From the NCBI GenBank assembly GCA_032768795.1, contig CP136490.1, positions 4,774,001-4,838,000 of the forward strand: a DNA stretch of 64,000 nucleotides. Direction: 5' to 3'. The notes under the pieces were generated by a model. It did not search any database. It was given only the letters and a program-made list of their open reading frames with translations, and had not been told where the DNA came from. A program made the translations under genes and the position numbers. Below are positions 47,039-62,913 of this stretch, one piece after another. The stretch is from Tremella fuciformis (taxonomy: Eukaryota > Basidiomycota > Tremellomycetes > Tremellales > Tremellaceae). The first letter of the stretch is position 1. Every line of letters begins with the position of its first letter.

Positions 47039-49020
47039 ATGGAGGCAGATGAAGTGGAAGAAAGCACAGTGGTTGATAGCAAAGTTACTCATCCAGTGAG
47101 TAGCCCACGAGGACCTAGGGCATGCGAGCTCATAGCAGACATGGCGTCGCAGTCCATGGTTCATCACGACTGGCAAGTACTGATCGCTTCTATGCTGCTC
47201 CGATGGCTAAATTAGACTAGTGGTCGCCATCGGTGTCGCGACGGACTGCTTCTGCTATGTGAGTCTGGGGAATATCCTCTGCCGTCGGCCTGTTCCCGCT
47301 TGAAGAGGGAGCTGACAGACCAGATGTGCATCGTCCCCGTCGTGCCGTTCCGCTTAGCAGAACTGGGATATACGGATGTGTCGGCGAAGACGTCCTGGCT
47401 TCTATTCGCATTTGGCGCGGGGCAGGTGATATGTCAGCTCGAAAACCTGTTCGGCTTGTACTCAGGCTAACTTGCAGCCACATTCCCAGTGACCTACGTC
47501 TTTCATCGATATCCATATCGACGAGGACCTTTGGTAATCGGTGTCGTTACCATCACGGGCGCTCTGGTGCTCTTCATGCTTGTCGAAGCCTACTGGGCCA
47601 TGTTTGTTTCTCGCTTGGTTCAAGGCTTCTGTGCCACAGTGATCTGGTCTGGTGCGTTGCGTCGTTGCGGCCCCTCAGTCACGGCACTGACGCCCAGTTG
47701 GCTTTGCTCTCCTGTAAATTCGATTCAGTTTTGCTCAGACTGGCCTAACGTCGAGATGCGAGACTTGCGACTCTGCTACCATCGGCCGACAGATGGGCTT
47801 TGCGATGTCAGGCATGTCCATCGGGACTATCACTGTGAGTTGCGTAACGTCATACGTGAGCTATAATGACCTGTTCAGGCGCCTCCGATAGGCGGAGCGC
47901 TGTACGCAGCGCTTGGATGGAATGGGCCTTTCCTATTGTGTATTGGCTTCTGCGTCCTAGATCTTGTGCTGCGGCTCGCGGTCTCAGACTCGCCCGGTCT
48001 CCCTGAAAGGAAAGGGAGCGACGACGAATTTCCCGAGAGTGATCACGAAGAGGTCACGAAAGTCAAGGCAGATCCGACTGATCTGTCTCCGTGGGACATC
48101 ATCAAGACCGTCATGACTTCGTCCCGAGGTCTCGCGGCAATGTCTCTGACGTCGCTATTTGGACTTGTCACCGGTGCTCTAGAGCCCACGTTAGTCGCTC
48201 TTTTCCCCAGTTTCGGGCACAGGCTGATCATCCCCAGTCTCACACCGAGGCTGCAAGCTGTGTGGGGCAAGGACGCCGCATTCGTGGGCCTTGTATACCG
48301 TGAGCGCACCTGTAGTCTTCCAAGGGTGAAATCTCTAAGGGTCAGTGATCGGATGCACTCCCGGGTGTCTGGCGGGTCCCATCACCGGTGCAATCGCAGA
48401 CCATTTTGGCGCACAAGCGGTGGCAGGCCCCTCAATCATCTTGGTCATGCCGTTCACATTGCTCCTGCTATCGAAACAAAGTTTGCCAGCATTCATTGCA
48501 TTCTTCGCTGCGATCGGTACGCTTCTTGCCTTTCCCAGGAACGCGGCTGAGAGATATTAGATTTCTTCTTGAATTGCACCATGTCTCCAACCGGCGTGGA
48601 GATCACGAAGATAGCAGAAGAAACGGTAAAGTTTGTGACATCAGTGCACGAGCTCAGCTGACCCAGCAGGAGGGTCTCGGCGAGATTCGTGCGTCGTAGA
48701 TCTTCCGCAAGCCCCAGCTAATTATCATCAGACCAGTTCGGTGCGCTGAACGTCGCGTTTGGTGAGTCAAACATCGAGGGATGATCTGACCATCAGCGGT
48801 GTCCTCAGCCATCGGAGCGGCTGCCGGCGGCTTGTTGTACGATCGCACAATTGCGGGATGGGACGCTGTTTGCTGGTGCGTCGTGACCGGATATCAGACC
48901 TTGGGAGCTCTAACAATCAGGTTTTGCTTCGCGTGCTGTGTAGTGACTCTGCCCGGTGTACTCCTGAAGACCGGCGATCAGCCCTTACTCAGTCGGCGTA
49001 TCAGGCTGAACGAAGAATAG
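47039..49020 (+). CDS. MFS transporter, vesicular-amine-transporter-like (DHA1), copy 2
   Basis: This is the paralogue of the gene at 34638. MEADEVEESTVV and a GT-AG intron lead to WRRSPWFITT, then a GC-AG intron and VVAIGVATDCFCY. MCIVPVVPFRLAELGYTDV, TSWLLFAFGAG, YPYRRGPLVIG, RLVQGFCATVIWS and SVGFALLCETC follow. The signature ATIGRQMGFAMSGMSIGTIT/APPIGGALYAALGW crosses an intron. The loop is shorter and more acidic than in copy 1 and leads to LSPWDIIKTVMTSSRGL. The end is AVSSAIGAAAGGLLYDRT and RRIRLNEE. It starts only 275 bases after ABC copy 2, on the same strand, so the two may be co-regulated. Substrate unknown. Confidence 0.87.
47173..47220 (+). other. GC-AG intron in MFS copy 2
   Basis: The donor is actg|gcaagt and the acceptor gactag; 48 nt, phase 1. 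It gives ITT/VVAIGVATD, aligned with the uninterrupted ITTVVCVGIATD in copy 1. Confidence 0.85.
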
Positions 49021-49384
49021 ATCTTATTTGTAGCCATCTAACTTGCATATACTCATCGCATGCCACCCCTCCACCATCATCATACCTGCCGAAGCCTCCG
49101 ATTCAGATATGTCAGTGCACAGCCGGAATTTGTTTCCAATCCCCAGAGCAAGCCTCAAGCGGACAATGCAATGCCTTGTTTTCGTACAACACTATATACC
49201 TGCTCGTCGCCTCGGTGTGGCGGATGACCTGACCCCGGCTCCTATTCCTGCACTTCTTGGAGTCTGCGCAGCTCCCAGACCTCCGATCTTTGGCGCACGG
49301 GACATTGCATCATGCTGTATCTTCTTCGCTTTAGCCTGCTCAATCCTGCTTGTCAGTCCTGATACCGTTTAGTCCCAGTCAAGC
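49021..49384. other. Intergenic, tail-to-tail 3' regions of MFS copy 2 and PRP16
   Basis: The 364 bases lie between two convergent stops. A 109-codon ORF at 49043 on plus has no recognisable motif and no supporting splice pattern. Nothing else was seen. Confidence 0.45.
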
Positions 49385-53837
<4,453 letters not shown>

Positions 53838-54296
53838 CTCCCGGCTCCTGGTGCTGTTTGGGAGAGTGGTAAAGACGATGGCACGGCCGACCCAAAATCT
53901 CGACGTTTGAACTCGTTGCTCACTTTCCACCGGGACCGCCGCCGACGCGCGCTAATCGGCCCGCCTAATCAGATCCACACGATTAGGAATCTTAGTAATG
54001 TGGCGATCATCCTAAGGTGATTTCGCTTATTCCGGGCGAAGCACGGTTAACGGTGAGAGGGGGGTCGAACTGACAGCGTGCCTGGCGTGAAAGCAAGGAG
54101 GTGGTAGGCTTGCGAGGCAATCCAAAGGATAGGCATCCGAGGTCAAGTCAAGTGCGACGCCCGTAAGACGGCGTGTCAGCGACGTTACATTTACTTACCT
54201 AGTCGCCATCTTCCGGGATGTCCGGAGCGTGACGACGTGCTTCTAGCGCTGTAGAAGTGTCATTCATGGTCTCTTGCTTCTCTACAGCGCGCCAGC
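53838..54296. promoter_or_regulatory. Divergent promoter region between PRP16 and the alpha/beta hydrolase
   Basis: The 459 bases lie between head-to-head genes. A ggggtcgaactga stretch near 54060 superficially resembles a tRNA B box but lacks the rest of a tRNA. No gene was recognised. Confidence 0.45.
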
Positions 54297-55471
54297 ATGA
54301 GCGAGGAGGTGGCGAAGCAGATCAACGCTTGTCCTGGTCCCTTCAGTGACCACGTCTACGCCACCAAGCATGGCGTCGACATCCCGCTCCGCATCTGGCC
54401 AGCACCCCAGCCCGGGCCAAACGCTCCGTGGCTCTTGTGGATCCATGGCGGTGGGTCATCAATGATGGCCTGACGAGTACTGACAATTCCAGGCGGCTTC
54501 ACTGCTGGTCGGCACTATATACCGGTACGTGATCATAAGCCCCTAGGCCAGCGAACTGACTCACTCAGAACGCCTGGGTGATTCCCGCTTTCCTGCCCAA
54601 AGGCTACCATGTGGTGTCTATCGCGTACCGCTATGCGCCGCAAGTAGGCATAGACGACATCTTGGAAGACTGCGCGTCTGCACTCGCATGGTGTCAACAG
54701 CACCTGCCACAGATAGTCGGATCTGTTGACGCAAAATCGTATGTCGTCGGGGGAGACTCTGCCGGTGGTTCCCTGTCGACTCTCTGCGGCCACTTGCTTC
54801 GACCTCGACCCAAGGCGGTGATAGATATCTACGGCGTGGTCGACTTCCTCGACCCCTACTACTCGCACGGGTACCCCAACCCAGAATACATCCGCAAATG
54901 GCCTGAGGGCTATCTGGAGACGGCGGCGAATGATCGCGATCCGGCCAAAGCAGTGACCACCATCGCGCTCCGCCGAGATCTGCCCCCAAATCAGACGACA
55001 GAGGAGCTGCAGATCCACTGGGGCACTGACTATACTCCGACAGATAAGGACTACGAGGTGAACGACATGTATCGCTACATGGGCAGCACAGCCAGCCTGA
55101 TGAGCACCCTGTTTCGGAAAGAGAAGTACACGAACGACGAGTACGACGTTGTGCGCAAGAAACATTCTCCCTTGTATCTGCTGGAGACCGAGGAGGGCAA
55201 ACAGTATCCACCAACCTTCATCCTGCACGGCACATCCGACTCGGCGGTCCTGATCGCCCAAAGCCACGCTTTCGTGGAAGCACTCAAGAAGAATGCTATC
55301 GATGTCGGGTACGTTTATACGGATGGCGCAGAGCATTGTTTCGACGACTACATCGACGTGGGTTTTCTGTCCTACAAATCAATCATCGACTGATGTTAGG
55401 GGCCTGATCATCCGGGCTGGACGGAATCGATCATTCCGCTTATGAAGTTCATCGAGAAGCATTTGGAGTGA
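54297..55471 (+). CDS. Alpha/beta hydrolase (hormone-sensitive-lipase-like esterase)
   Basis: A soluble serine hydrolase of the HSL/esterase type. Three introns, two near the start and one near the end, leave consistent phases. WLLWIHGGGFTAGRHYIP holds the oxyanion HGGG motif, split by an intron. SYVVGGDSAGGSLS holds the nucleophile in GDSAG. FILHGTSDSAVL supplies the Asp, and TDGAEHCFDD the catalytic His. The last intron restores GPDHPGWTESIIPLMKFIEKHLE; without it the protein would stop at KSIID. There is no signal peptide or membrane segment, so it is probably cytosolic. Substrate unknown. Confidence 0.88.
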
Positions 55472-55619
55472 AGTTGGGAGTATATGTCGGACGGTAAATC
55501 CATTAGAGGTTGTACATGGACAAAAACGTTGTATAAACGTGTCTAGACTAGCGACATGAGATTATGATAGATGGCGTAGGGCTACACAGGTGATTACAGC
55601 TTGACAGGGGCTAACGCGT

Positions 55620-56326
55620 CTATAGGGTTCTGACGATCGGCGGCTCACTCGATGGCGCCTCGTACTTCGGAGGCGGCACGAGGCCCCCCGTCTCGCCAAA
55701 GATGGGGCCGGGACGGCGACCGCTCACGTGTGCCGCAGCCGGCCGAGCTGGCAGCGTGGTCTGCCCACTTGTGCTCTCGCCTGATGGGTTAGTCACCGCA
55801 CATCGTCGCAGAGGAGGACACGAACGGTACGTGGGAAGGTCCGGATCAAGACTCTCTTCGACTCTCGACACATCGCGGCCCATATCGGTGCTCAGGCTTC
55901 TCCGGTGGTACGGCACATACGGCTCGTCACACTCCTCTCGCCTGCCGACACGTCCAGTAATGTCCAAAGCGGTTTGTCGTAGAGTCGGTCGCTCGCCAAG
56001 GTCCTGCGTTGTCGTCGGCAGCGTACCGTTTCGCTTGGCCTTGTGCTCCTTTGCTTTGCGCGCGGCAACACGGTCTGCCATCAGCCTTGTGCAAGCGAGA
56101 AAAGGAGGATGTGGCGCACATGAATATACAACGACAATGACGAAGAGCACGAAGATGGCAACCGCAAGACTGGCCGTCAGACACCATACGGTTTCTTCAT
56201 GACATTCTGGACCCACTAGATCATTGCAAGTTGATTCGGGTCGAAGAACAATGCACAGGACGGTGGTATGAACGACAAGTTACCAACGCTCGCGCTGCAT
56301 GAGCCCACTACACCGCCCACAGTCAT
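55620..56326 (-). CDS. Small single-pass membrane protein with PPxY-like motif
   Basis: Family not recognised. One strong membrane segment (ASLAVAIFVLFVIVVVYSC) is followed by a basic cytosolic juxtamembrane stretch (ARKAKEHKAKRNG). A polar tail ends in VPPPKYEAPSSEPP, which contains a PPxY motif able to bind WW domains such as those of Rsp5/Nedd4 ligases. A 42-nt intron upstream of GPECHEET joins a first exon from ATG 56326 (MTVGGVVGSC). ATG 56216 inside the second exon is the alternative start. The Cys-flanked short ectodomain and the PY tail recall fungal sensor or adaptor proteins, but the function is open. Confidence 0.55.
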
Positions 56327-56446
56327 CGAGTGGCGAAGATCGGCTCGTTCCGGCAAGAGCTCGGCCGATCGCAATTGCCGTAACCCAGAGGTTTATGACG
56401 AATCGTCTGGTCTGGGCTTTGATTATCCTCCAGCAACGAAGCGGGG

Positions 56447-57693
56447 CTAGGTGCTTTCTAGCCCGAATCGCTCGACGCCCCTCCGTTGTTCAGATCGTCC
56501 AGCATGAAGGCCTCTTTCTGGCGAAAGGATCTCTGGCCCGCGCGTCGACCGGGCTTGGTTGTCGTGGCTTCTCTTTAGCTCGTGAACCATGCTGCTCTCG
56601 GCGAGTGGCTCACCCTTCAGGCCCATCCTCACTGCCTGCAAGAGGATCTGATGCTTGCTCCTCGTGGTCCCGAACTGCTCGACGACCCATTCCCAATCGA
56701 CGCTCGGACGTCGTTGAGCTGCCTGGACGGCGCCGTGGGCTGTCGCTTGATCGCTCTTACCCGCGCCTCGATTGAGTTTGCGGGATGACGCATCATACAA
56801 AGCTCGCAACCTCTCCACCTCAACCTTCCTCCAAGGTCCCCTGACGAAGTCGGTAGGCAGCTCGAACGGCAAGATGACCGGCGAAGGTAGGACGCTCCCA
56901 CACGATCCTGGAGTCTGCGGTACGTCTGATGGAGCAGAGGCCGAGCCCGTCCGTCCCGATGCGCCAGCTGGCACGCCGGATTCTTCATCGCCTTCTGACG
57001 ACACACTCGACCTTTGAACCCTCGCTGCTTTTCGCCGGCTTGGGGAATTGATCCGACTCTTCTGTATCGAGTCTCGAGCCTACGAGGTCAATTCTCCCTC
57101 AAAAACGGACCGGCTAACCTCACGATGTTGGAGCATACCTGGTGTGCAGCACGGATCAAAGCACTCATCTGCGGGTCAAGAGCCGCATGAAGGATGTCGG
57201 GCTGAGAGCCTGCCTGGGGGGGTCAACGGATCGGTCAGCAGCGCGAGTAACTACGTGCCATGATATCCGACAAGGCAGCAAAGAACCTTGCTCCCTCGCG
57301 CAGGATGTCGGCCCGAAGATGCGAGATCGCCTGTCCCGAATCCTCTAACCTCACAGGCCCAGTGGGCACCTTGACTGGCGACAAGCGCGCTGATGCCGGG
57401 AAGGCTGCAGCGGGGACGGCCGTGTCGGGAAACTGCAGCCACTCGTCGCCCGGGAATGCTGAGACTGGACGTGGTCCCTCCGGCTCCGCCTGATCGACAT
57501 CTACCCCACCATTCTGGGGCGTCCATGTCGATTCAGGGAGATCGAGCGTCGCTGGGCGGGGCGCGGGCGACGGCCGGTGTTCGTTGGCCGCTGCGAAGCT
57601 CAAGTGTGCCAGTTCTGGGGGTGGCCGGAGTCCGAAAGCCGCATACACCTGGTAGAGATCCAATGGTCCGTCTTCTTGCCCGCCATCGTTCAT
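56447..57693 (-). CDS. Myb/SANT-like domain protein, probably nuclear
   Basis: Family not recognised beyond a helix-rich DNA-binding-like domain. ATG 57693 begins an acidic, Pro-rich N-terminal region with DLYQVYAAFGL. Introns after DIMA and after AAHQ lead to a basic Ser-rich linker (SRRKAARVQR). Then RGPWRKVEVERLRALYDAS and VDWEWVVEQFGTTRSKHQILLQAV follow, spaced like a Myb/SANT helix-turn-helix with its conserved Trp. The segment 56719-56760 (gtaaga...ggcag, 42 nt) between RGA and AQRRP is in frame and may be either intron or coding. The C-terminus is basic. A DNA- or chromatin-binding role is inferred. Confidence 0.65.
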
Positions 57694-57957
57694 CCTGGCC
57701 TACGGGACAGCCGTACGGCATGTCATGCGACCTCTGCACTCAATCGCGAGGCGCTACCTGCCTTGATCGAGAGGGAACAGACCACTCAGACAACTTGGCA
57801 CTGTCTAGACGGACTTGTAAGAGGACGGTGTACGAAGGAGACACCAAATATGCACAGAGCTGCAGCCCGTGATGGCCGTGATGAGCGATCAAAGCGGGTC
57901 TGACAAAGGGAGTCCAAAGGAGTCCCGTGCTCATAATGATGATGCATCGTCCTTGGC

Positions 57958-60900
57958 CTAAGATCTTCTCTGTAAGACCACGTCAAGGATGTCAATCCGC
58001 CTTTTCACGACCCGTGCTGCCTCCCAGACATCAGCGATTGGACTGGCCTGCCTAGCCTGCGAAAGTGCTGCAAGTCCCTTGTTCCACAACTCCTCAGCGC
58101 AGGCAAGCGCATTCACGGGGATGGTATTGGCAGGGATGGACGCCAGTATGCTCGCCGCATGGCTAGCATCGTCGAGAGGGTTGCGGTAAAGATTAGGCGG
58201 TTCGACCTCGAACAGCACCTCCGCATGTGTCGGAGCCGACAATCGTTTCAGATCAACATCTGCAATCATGTCAGCCCGATCCTTGACAGCGGGATAGGGG
58301 ACAAACCGAAACCAGCAGTATCCAGCCACAGTGCCGTCATCCAGTCAAGCCAGCTCGCAGTATTCGCGGAGCTGGCTTTACTGACGTGCTTCTGCATCCA
58401 CGCCCACCATAAGTCAATGACCTGCTCATGGACGCGACGAGGCTGTCCCAGACCCTCAGACACGATAGAGGCGGCGCCGTCTCGGATATCCTCGTCATCG
58501 TCCTGAAGCAGTCGAAGCAGACTCTGATGCAGGAGCTGCAGATCTGCACTGGGCAGAGAAGGACCCGAGCTTGGCGACGCCGAGAATAAATGTTGAGCGA
58601 GGGGTCGGAGGGCGCGCATCGAAGATGAACGGCAAGGCTCGGACTGAACTGATCAGCAAGGCCACGAGAGCCTAATCATGCGCTGACCTGATTCTCATTC
58701 GATGCCGCAAGGATAGCTGTCGCCAATTTCTGCAACGATTCTCTGCTTGACATATCGCGTGCGACCATCTGTAGACGTCAGCTTCCGGACGACATGAATT
58801 CGCGATGCGCTCACCTGGCTGAGAGCCCAGCTCAAGACCGGTAGCGATGCCTCGCGTATCTGTACGCATTGCGAGATGGCAAGACACCTCTCCATCTCTT
58901 GGCTCAGAATGGTGAGTGTGGAATCGCTAATACTTCCGAGAGTATTGGCGTCCCAGTGTGTCTTACAAAGGGCTTGCAAGGCATCCACTCGCAGCTCTAG
59001 ATCGAGTTCGGCGGCGCAGACTATCATAATGACACGCTTGAGAACCCTAGGGTCGCTGATTTTTGATTGCGCCGGAAGAGATTGTAAGGTAAGTGCTAGC
59101 GTGGGTTCCGAGAGGAAGTCGACCATAGCCTTCCCATCGTGACGGAAGAGCATAGCAGCGCAAGCGTCACGAAGGAGGTCGGAGCCCAAGGAGGTCGAAC
59201 CGTCCAAGAGAAGCCTGACCTGCGCAATGGCCTGTGCGCGTACTTTTCTAGACTCAATCTCCAGACTGGCGGAAAGCGTGGCGTCCATTGCCTTGACCAG
59301 CTCGATAGCGACAAGAGGCACGTCCACTTTTGTCCAATCGGAGAGGGAAACGCAGAGGTCGTCTGCTAGAGCTTCCGTCTCGGCTGGCGTCATCTGCGAC
59401 CATTCGATGACATTCTGCGCCAGCAGATTCAGAAGGCAAGCCCGTCCGTGAACCGAGTTGATGTCGGAGGAGTCGGTACGAATCTCTGAGCACAGGCTCA
59501 TGGCGAGCTTTGTGGCGTGCTCGGGATCGGTCAAAGCTGACATCGCTTGGGCGGCGACTTCTCGCACTTGCCATTCGTGGCTTCCAAGGAAAGGCAATGT
59601 AGCCTTGGCCAGCTCTTCTTGCACTTCCTCGCCTTCCTGGGTCCATCTCAGACTTCGGAGGATGATCAGGACCGGGAACAAGGCGGAGTGGCGAGCTGAG
59701 CCCGATGGATCGCTCGCTGTTAGGTGCTGCAGGTAGTTCGCTAGATAAGGGAGTAGGGACGGATAGTTCGCAGTCCAACTGGCAAACGTATGTCGCGTTG
59801 CGAGTACGGCACGTGAGGACAGCATGTCTTGAGCTGTCTTGGCATTACCCAGAGAACGATGTACCAGAGTTGAGAATAAGATTTGACCAGCGTTGCGAAC
59901 ATTCCAGCTGCAGACCATCAGCGAAATCGGACGAGGTGTGGCGAACACCTACTCTGGCGAGCCAAATGCTTTTAAGGCCGAAATAACAGCTTGCTCGAAA
60001 TATTCGTCGACAAATCTCGAGTGTTTCGCATCAAGCAAGATTATCTTCAGGATGTTGAAGGAGTGTACCTTTGTAACACTGGAGGAAGGATGATGAACAT
60101 CCGCCAGACCGAGGAGGCGGGTCACAGCAATATCTAGCAGCTTGGCATTGCCGTTTGTCAAGGCCAGGAAGCTGTAGGGTAGTGCAGCGGATCGGCGTGT
60201 GATGGAAAATGTGTCTTGAGTGATGACATGAAGCTCCGACTGCTTGATGAGCTGCAGCCTACATCATAGTTCGTGAGCATACCTCTAGCCAATGTGCCGG
60301 CAGTGATGCTAGATCTTCACGCCGACGGACGGAATCGACGAGAAGGGTGAAGGAATCGGCAATTCGAGTAAACGTCCCGCGATGTCGCACCTCATGCAGC
60401 CATGTCAAGAAAGTCTGACCCGCGGCGTCCACCTCCTGTCGCGACCAAAAGCTCTCTTTCACTGGACTCTGCAGCGCTTGAGCGAAGATGGCAGAGAGTA
60501 GTTCACTTGCATGAGCTGAGTTGCAATTGAAATGTTTGAAGCTCACCTCGCATTGCTCGTTGCTCTGAAACAGCCTGAAAGGATCCCAGTGTGATCCAAT
60601 CCTTCTTCATCGGCGTCTGCATCCTCATCTCCTCCCAGCAGAGTATACGCTCTTGCAATTTCGTGTTCTGCACCCTGGTCGCTAGGCTGTAAAGAGATGA
60701 CCCGCTTGGTCACTGTCCAGATGCGATGGACAAGAGTATTCATTCTCCTGAATACCGCACCCCATACCGCCTGCGTCTTCGCATTGAGCTCGACAACCCC
60801 CAAAAGGTCACTGTGGGGATCAGCCAAAGTAGGTGCGAGGGCGCTAAGCTCACTGCAGAGCCAGCAACTGGCCATGAAAGGGATAATGCCTCATCCCTTC

Positions 60901-62711
60901 CACTAAATCTGCCTCAGATTGTGTCACACTGGCTTCCAAGCGATCCAACAAATCATGCACGAAGGCTCGCGAGCGGCTCTGCACCTGATCGTCGTTTTCA
61001 TATACCAGCTTCCTGAGAATGATGCACAGCGTGGATTTCCCCGCTTCAGCCTGCGTCCGGCGAGGGTGGCTCAGAGAGTCAAGCGAGTCAGCGAGAAGAG
61101 GAATCGCGTCTTGTGACTCTAACTGGTCGTAGCCCGGCAGCAGCAAAGAAGCGGATTCTAGGCTGCATATCAGACAGAATTGGGAGGAGATAATGTTGAC
61201 TGACATATGCCTGGCGCGAGTGCGTACTTCTGTATAATCCGATGCTTGACATCCGATGAGAAATGAAACACGTTCCGAACTGAAGACGAGTTGTTGAGTT
61301 CCTGCCAACGGTCCAAAAACGATCAGGTATTGCTGAAGTACCCCAAGGGCAAGCAACGCCTTCGCTACCGGAGGATGTCGCGAATCCGCTAGAGCAGGGG
61401 TGACGAAATCGTTCATGATCCAAGCATGAAGCTCGACTGCTGAATGTATAGCAGCTTCAAGGGCCGAAGGCGACAGAACCAGCTTCTTGGATCGCATACC
61501 TGTTGCAAGCTTCTGGGAAGCTGCCTTGATTGCAGTTTCTTGAAGCTGAAGGTTGACGAAAAGCGTTCGGGACGTCGACACAAATGAAGACCTTGAACTT
61601 GAAAGTCAGTCAGATGTTCGTATATAGTATCCAGTGCCGCACTCAAGGGACGACAAGATGCCATTGCTGCTGAATACAAGCCTGACGAGATTTACCGCGG
61701 TGGCGGAGAGAATATTCTTGCTTGTCGCTATAAGCCTGAACGTCCGCAACCGAACGTCTGGGTCATAATGAACTGCTCCCGAAGAGACGGCTTCAGAAGG
61801 GAGATCCTCCAGGTTGAGGATCCCCTCTGACATTCCCGCAGACGCGACCGCGATCCAGGCGGGGAAGTACCGTTCAATGACCGTTCCTGCCGGATTCTCC
61901 AGAAGGCCGAGGAGCTTCTTGCATGTCGTCCGATCTTCCCGAAAGAGGGTAGGAAGCAGATGTCGATTGACGTTAAGGGTAGTCGTTTCTGATACCCGCC
62001 CTTCCTCGAGCGATGGCAGGAGAATTTCGAAGACGGTCGCAGTTGAACCGGTCCGTCGGCAGAGGAGTTTGGCGATCAAAACGCTCCTGAAATTGGTGTA
62101 CGTGCTGAGTGAAAGGTCTTCCAGGAGATGGTGCAGTAGTTCTGGGGACAATGACGCCTCGGGCATACGATCAATGACACATAAAGCGGCAGCGAGATCC
62201 GCTTTATTCCTCAATCCGTTTCTGCCCAACCAGCTGAAAAAGGGGACCAAGAAATTCTGCTCCTGCGACGAGCCTGTCGATGGGGGAGGAAGCGCCGCTG
62301 AAAGATGGCCAATCGCTGACAGCGCTTCGCTCGATCTAGCTGTATGAGCTTTGGAGCTGGACCCCAATTGAGTGAGAATCTTGCTGATAACTGAACCCTC
62401 GGGTCGGAAGGCCGGAACGAGTTGCTGGTACACATCATCGACCAGAGTCGCATCGTTCCCGAAAGTTGACACATATCGAGCAGTCGTAGCTAGCAAACTG
62501 AGCCACTCGAGCGTTTTCTGGCTGTCTATTTCGTGTGCGTTCACCAGCTCGTCGAATGCAAACTTGTGTAAAGCCCTGCGAATGTGAGCTCTGGGCAGAT
62601 GATGCAGAAAAGTGCGGCTCACTGGTCCGGCGCGCCGGTCTGCACCGCGGTCAGCAACTGCCTACGCAGTGCCTTGATGCTGTCTGCGTCGCCGGACGCT
62701 CGCGAGCTCAT
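57958..62711 (-). CDS. TRM732: THADA/Trm732 family protein (DUF2428, tRNA 2'-O-methylation partner)
   Basis: A very large HEAT-repeat protein; yeast Trm732 partners the methyltransferase Trm7 for 2'-O-methylation of position 32 in tRNAs. ATG 62711 (MSSRASGDADSIKALRRQLL) was chosen because an intron ending at tcgcag joins it in phase to ALHKFAFDELVNAHEID. The DUF2428 core reads RRMNTLVHRIWTVTKRVISL, GGDEDADADEEGLDHTG and GCFRATSNAR. TGNAK/LLDIAVTRLLGLAD and the hallmark WNVRNAGQILFSTLVHR follow. HEAT-like helices continue to DVVLQRRS. Eight or more introns are present; several were located by frame continuity. It is divergent from the NPC1-type gene. Confidence 0.9.
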
Positions 62712-62913
62712 CAAGATGGTCAAATGCAGACTCGAAGTCGAAATTTCAGTACCAACACCGGCAACATCTCGGCAGATCATTCCGTCGTCATTCCCGGTTA
62801 TCGGCCGGTCACTGTGTCATGGGACGACAACCCTTCGCCTGCGTGTTGCCACTTGCCTTTACATCTCATTCTGTTCTCTTCAAACGGACATTTGGATCAC
62901 GAATGGATCGAGC

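Noticed and set aside
49043..49372. 109-codon plus-strand ORF between MFS copy 2 and PRP16
   Set aside because: No motif, no splice pattern and no family resemblance. It fits 3' UTR sequence.
54050..54075. tRNA gene suggested by a B-box-like ggtcgaact
   Set aside because: No A box, acceptor stem or anticodon arm could be found at suitable spacing.
62584..62913. Coding use of the long ORF upstream of the NPC1-type domain
   Set aside because: It begins inside the TRM732 gene and has no signal-peptide or NPC1 character, so it is antisense shadow.
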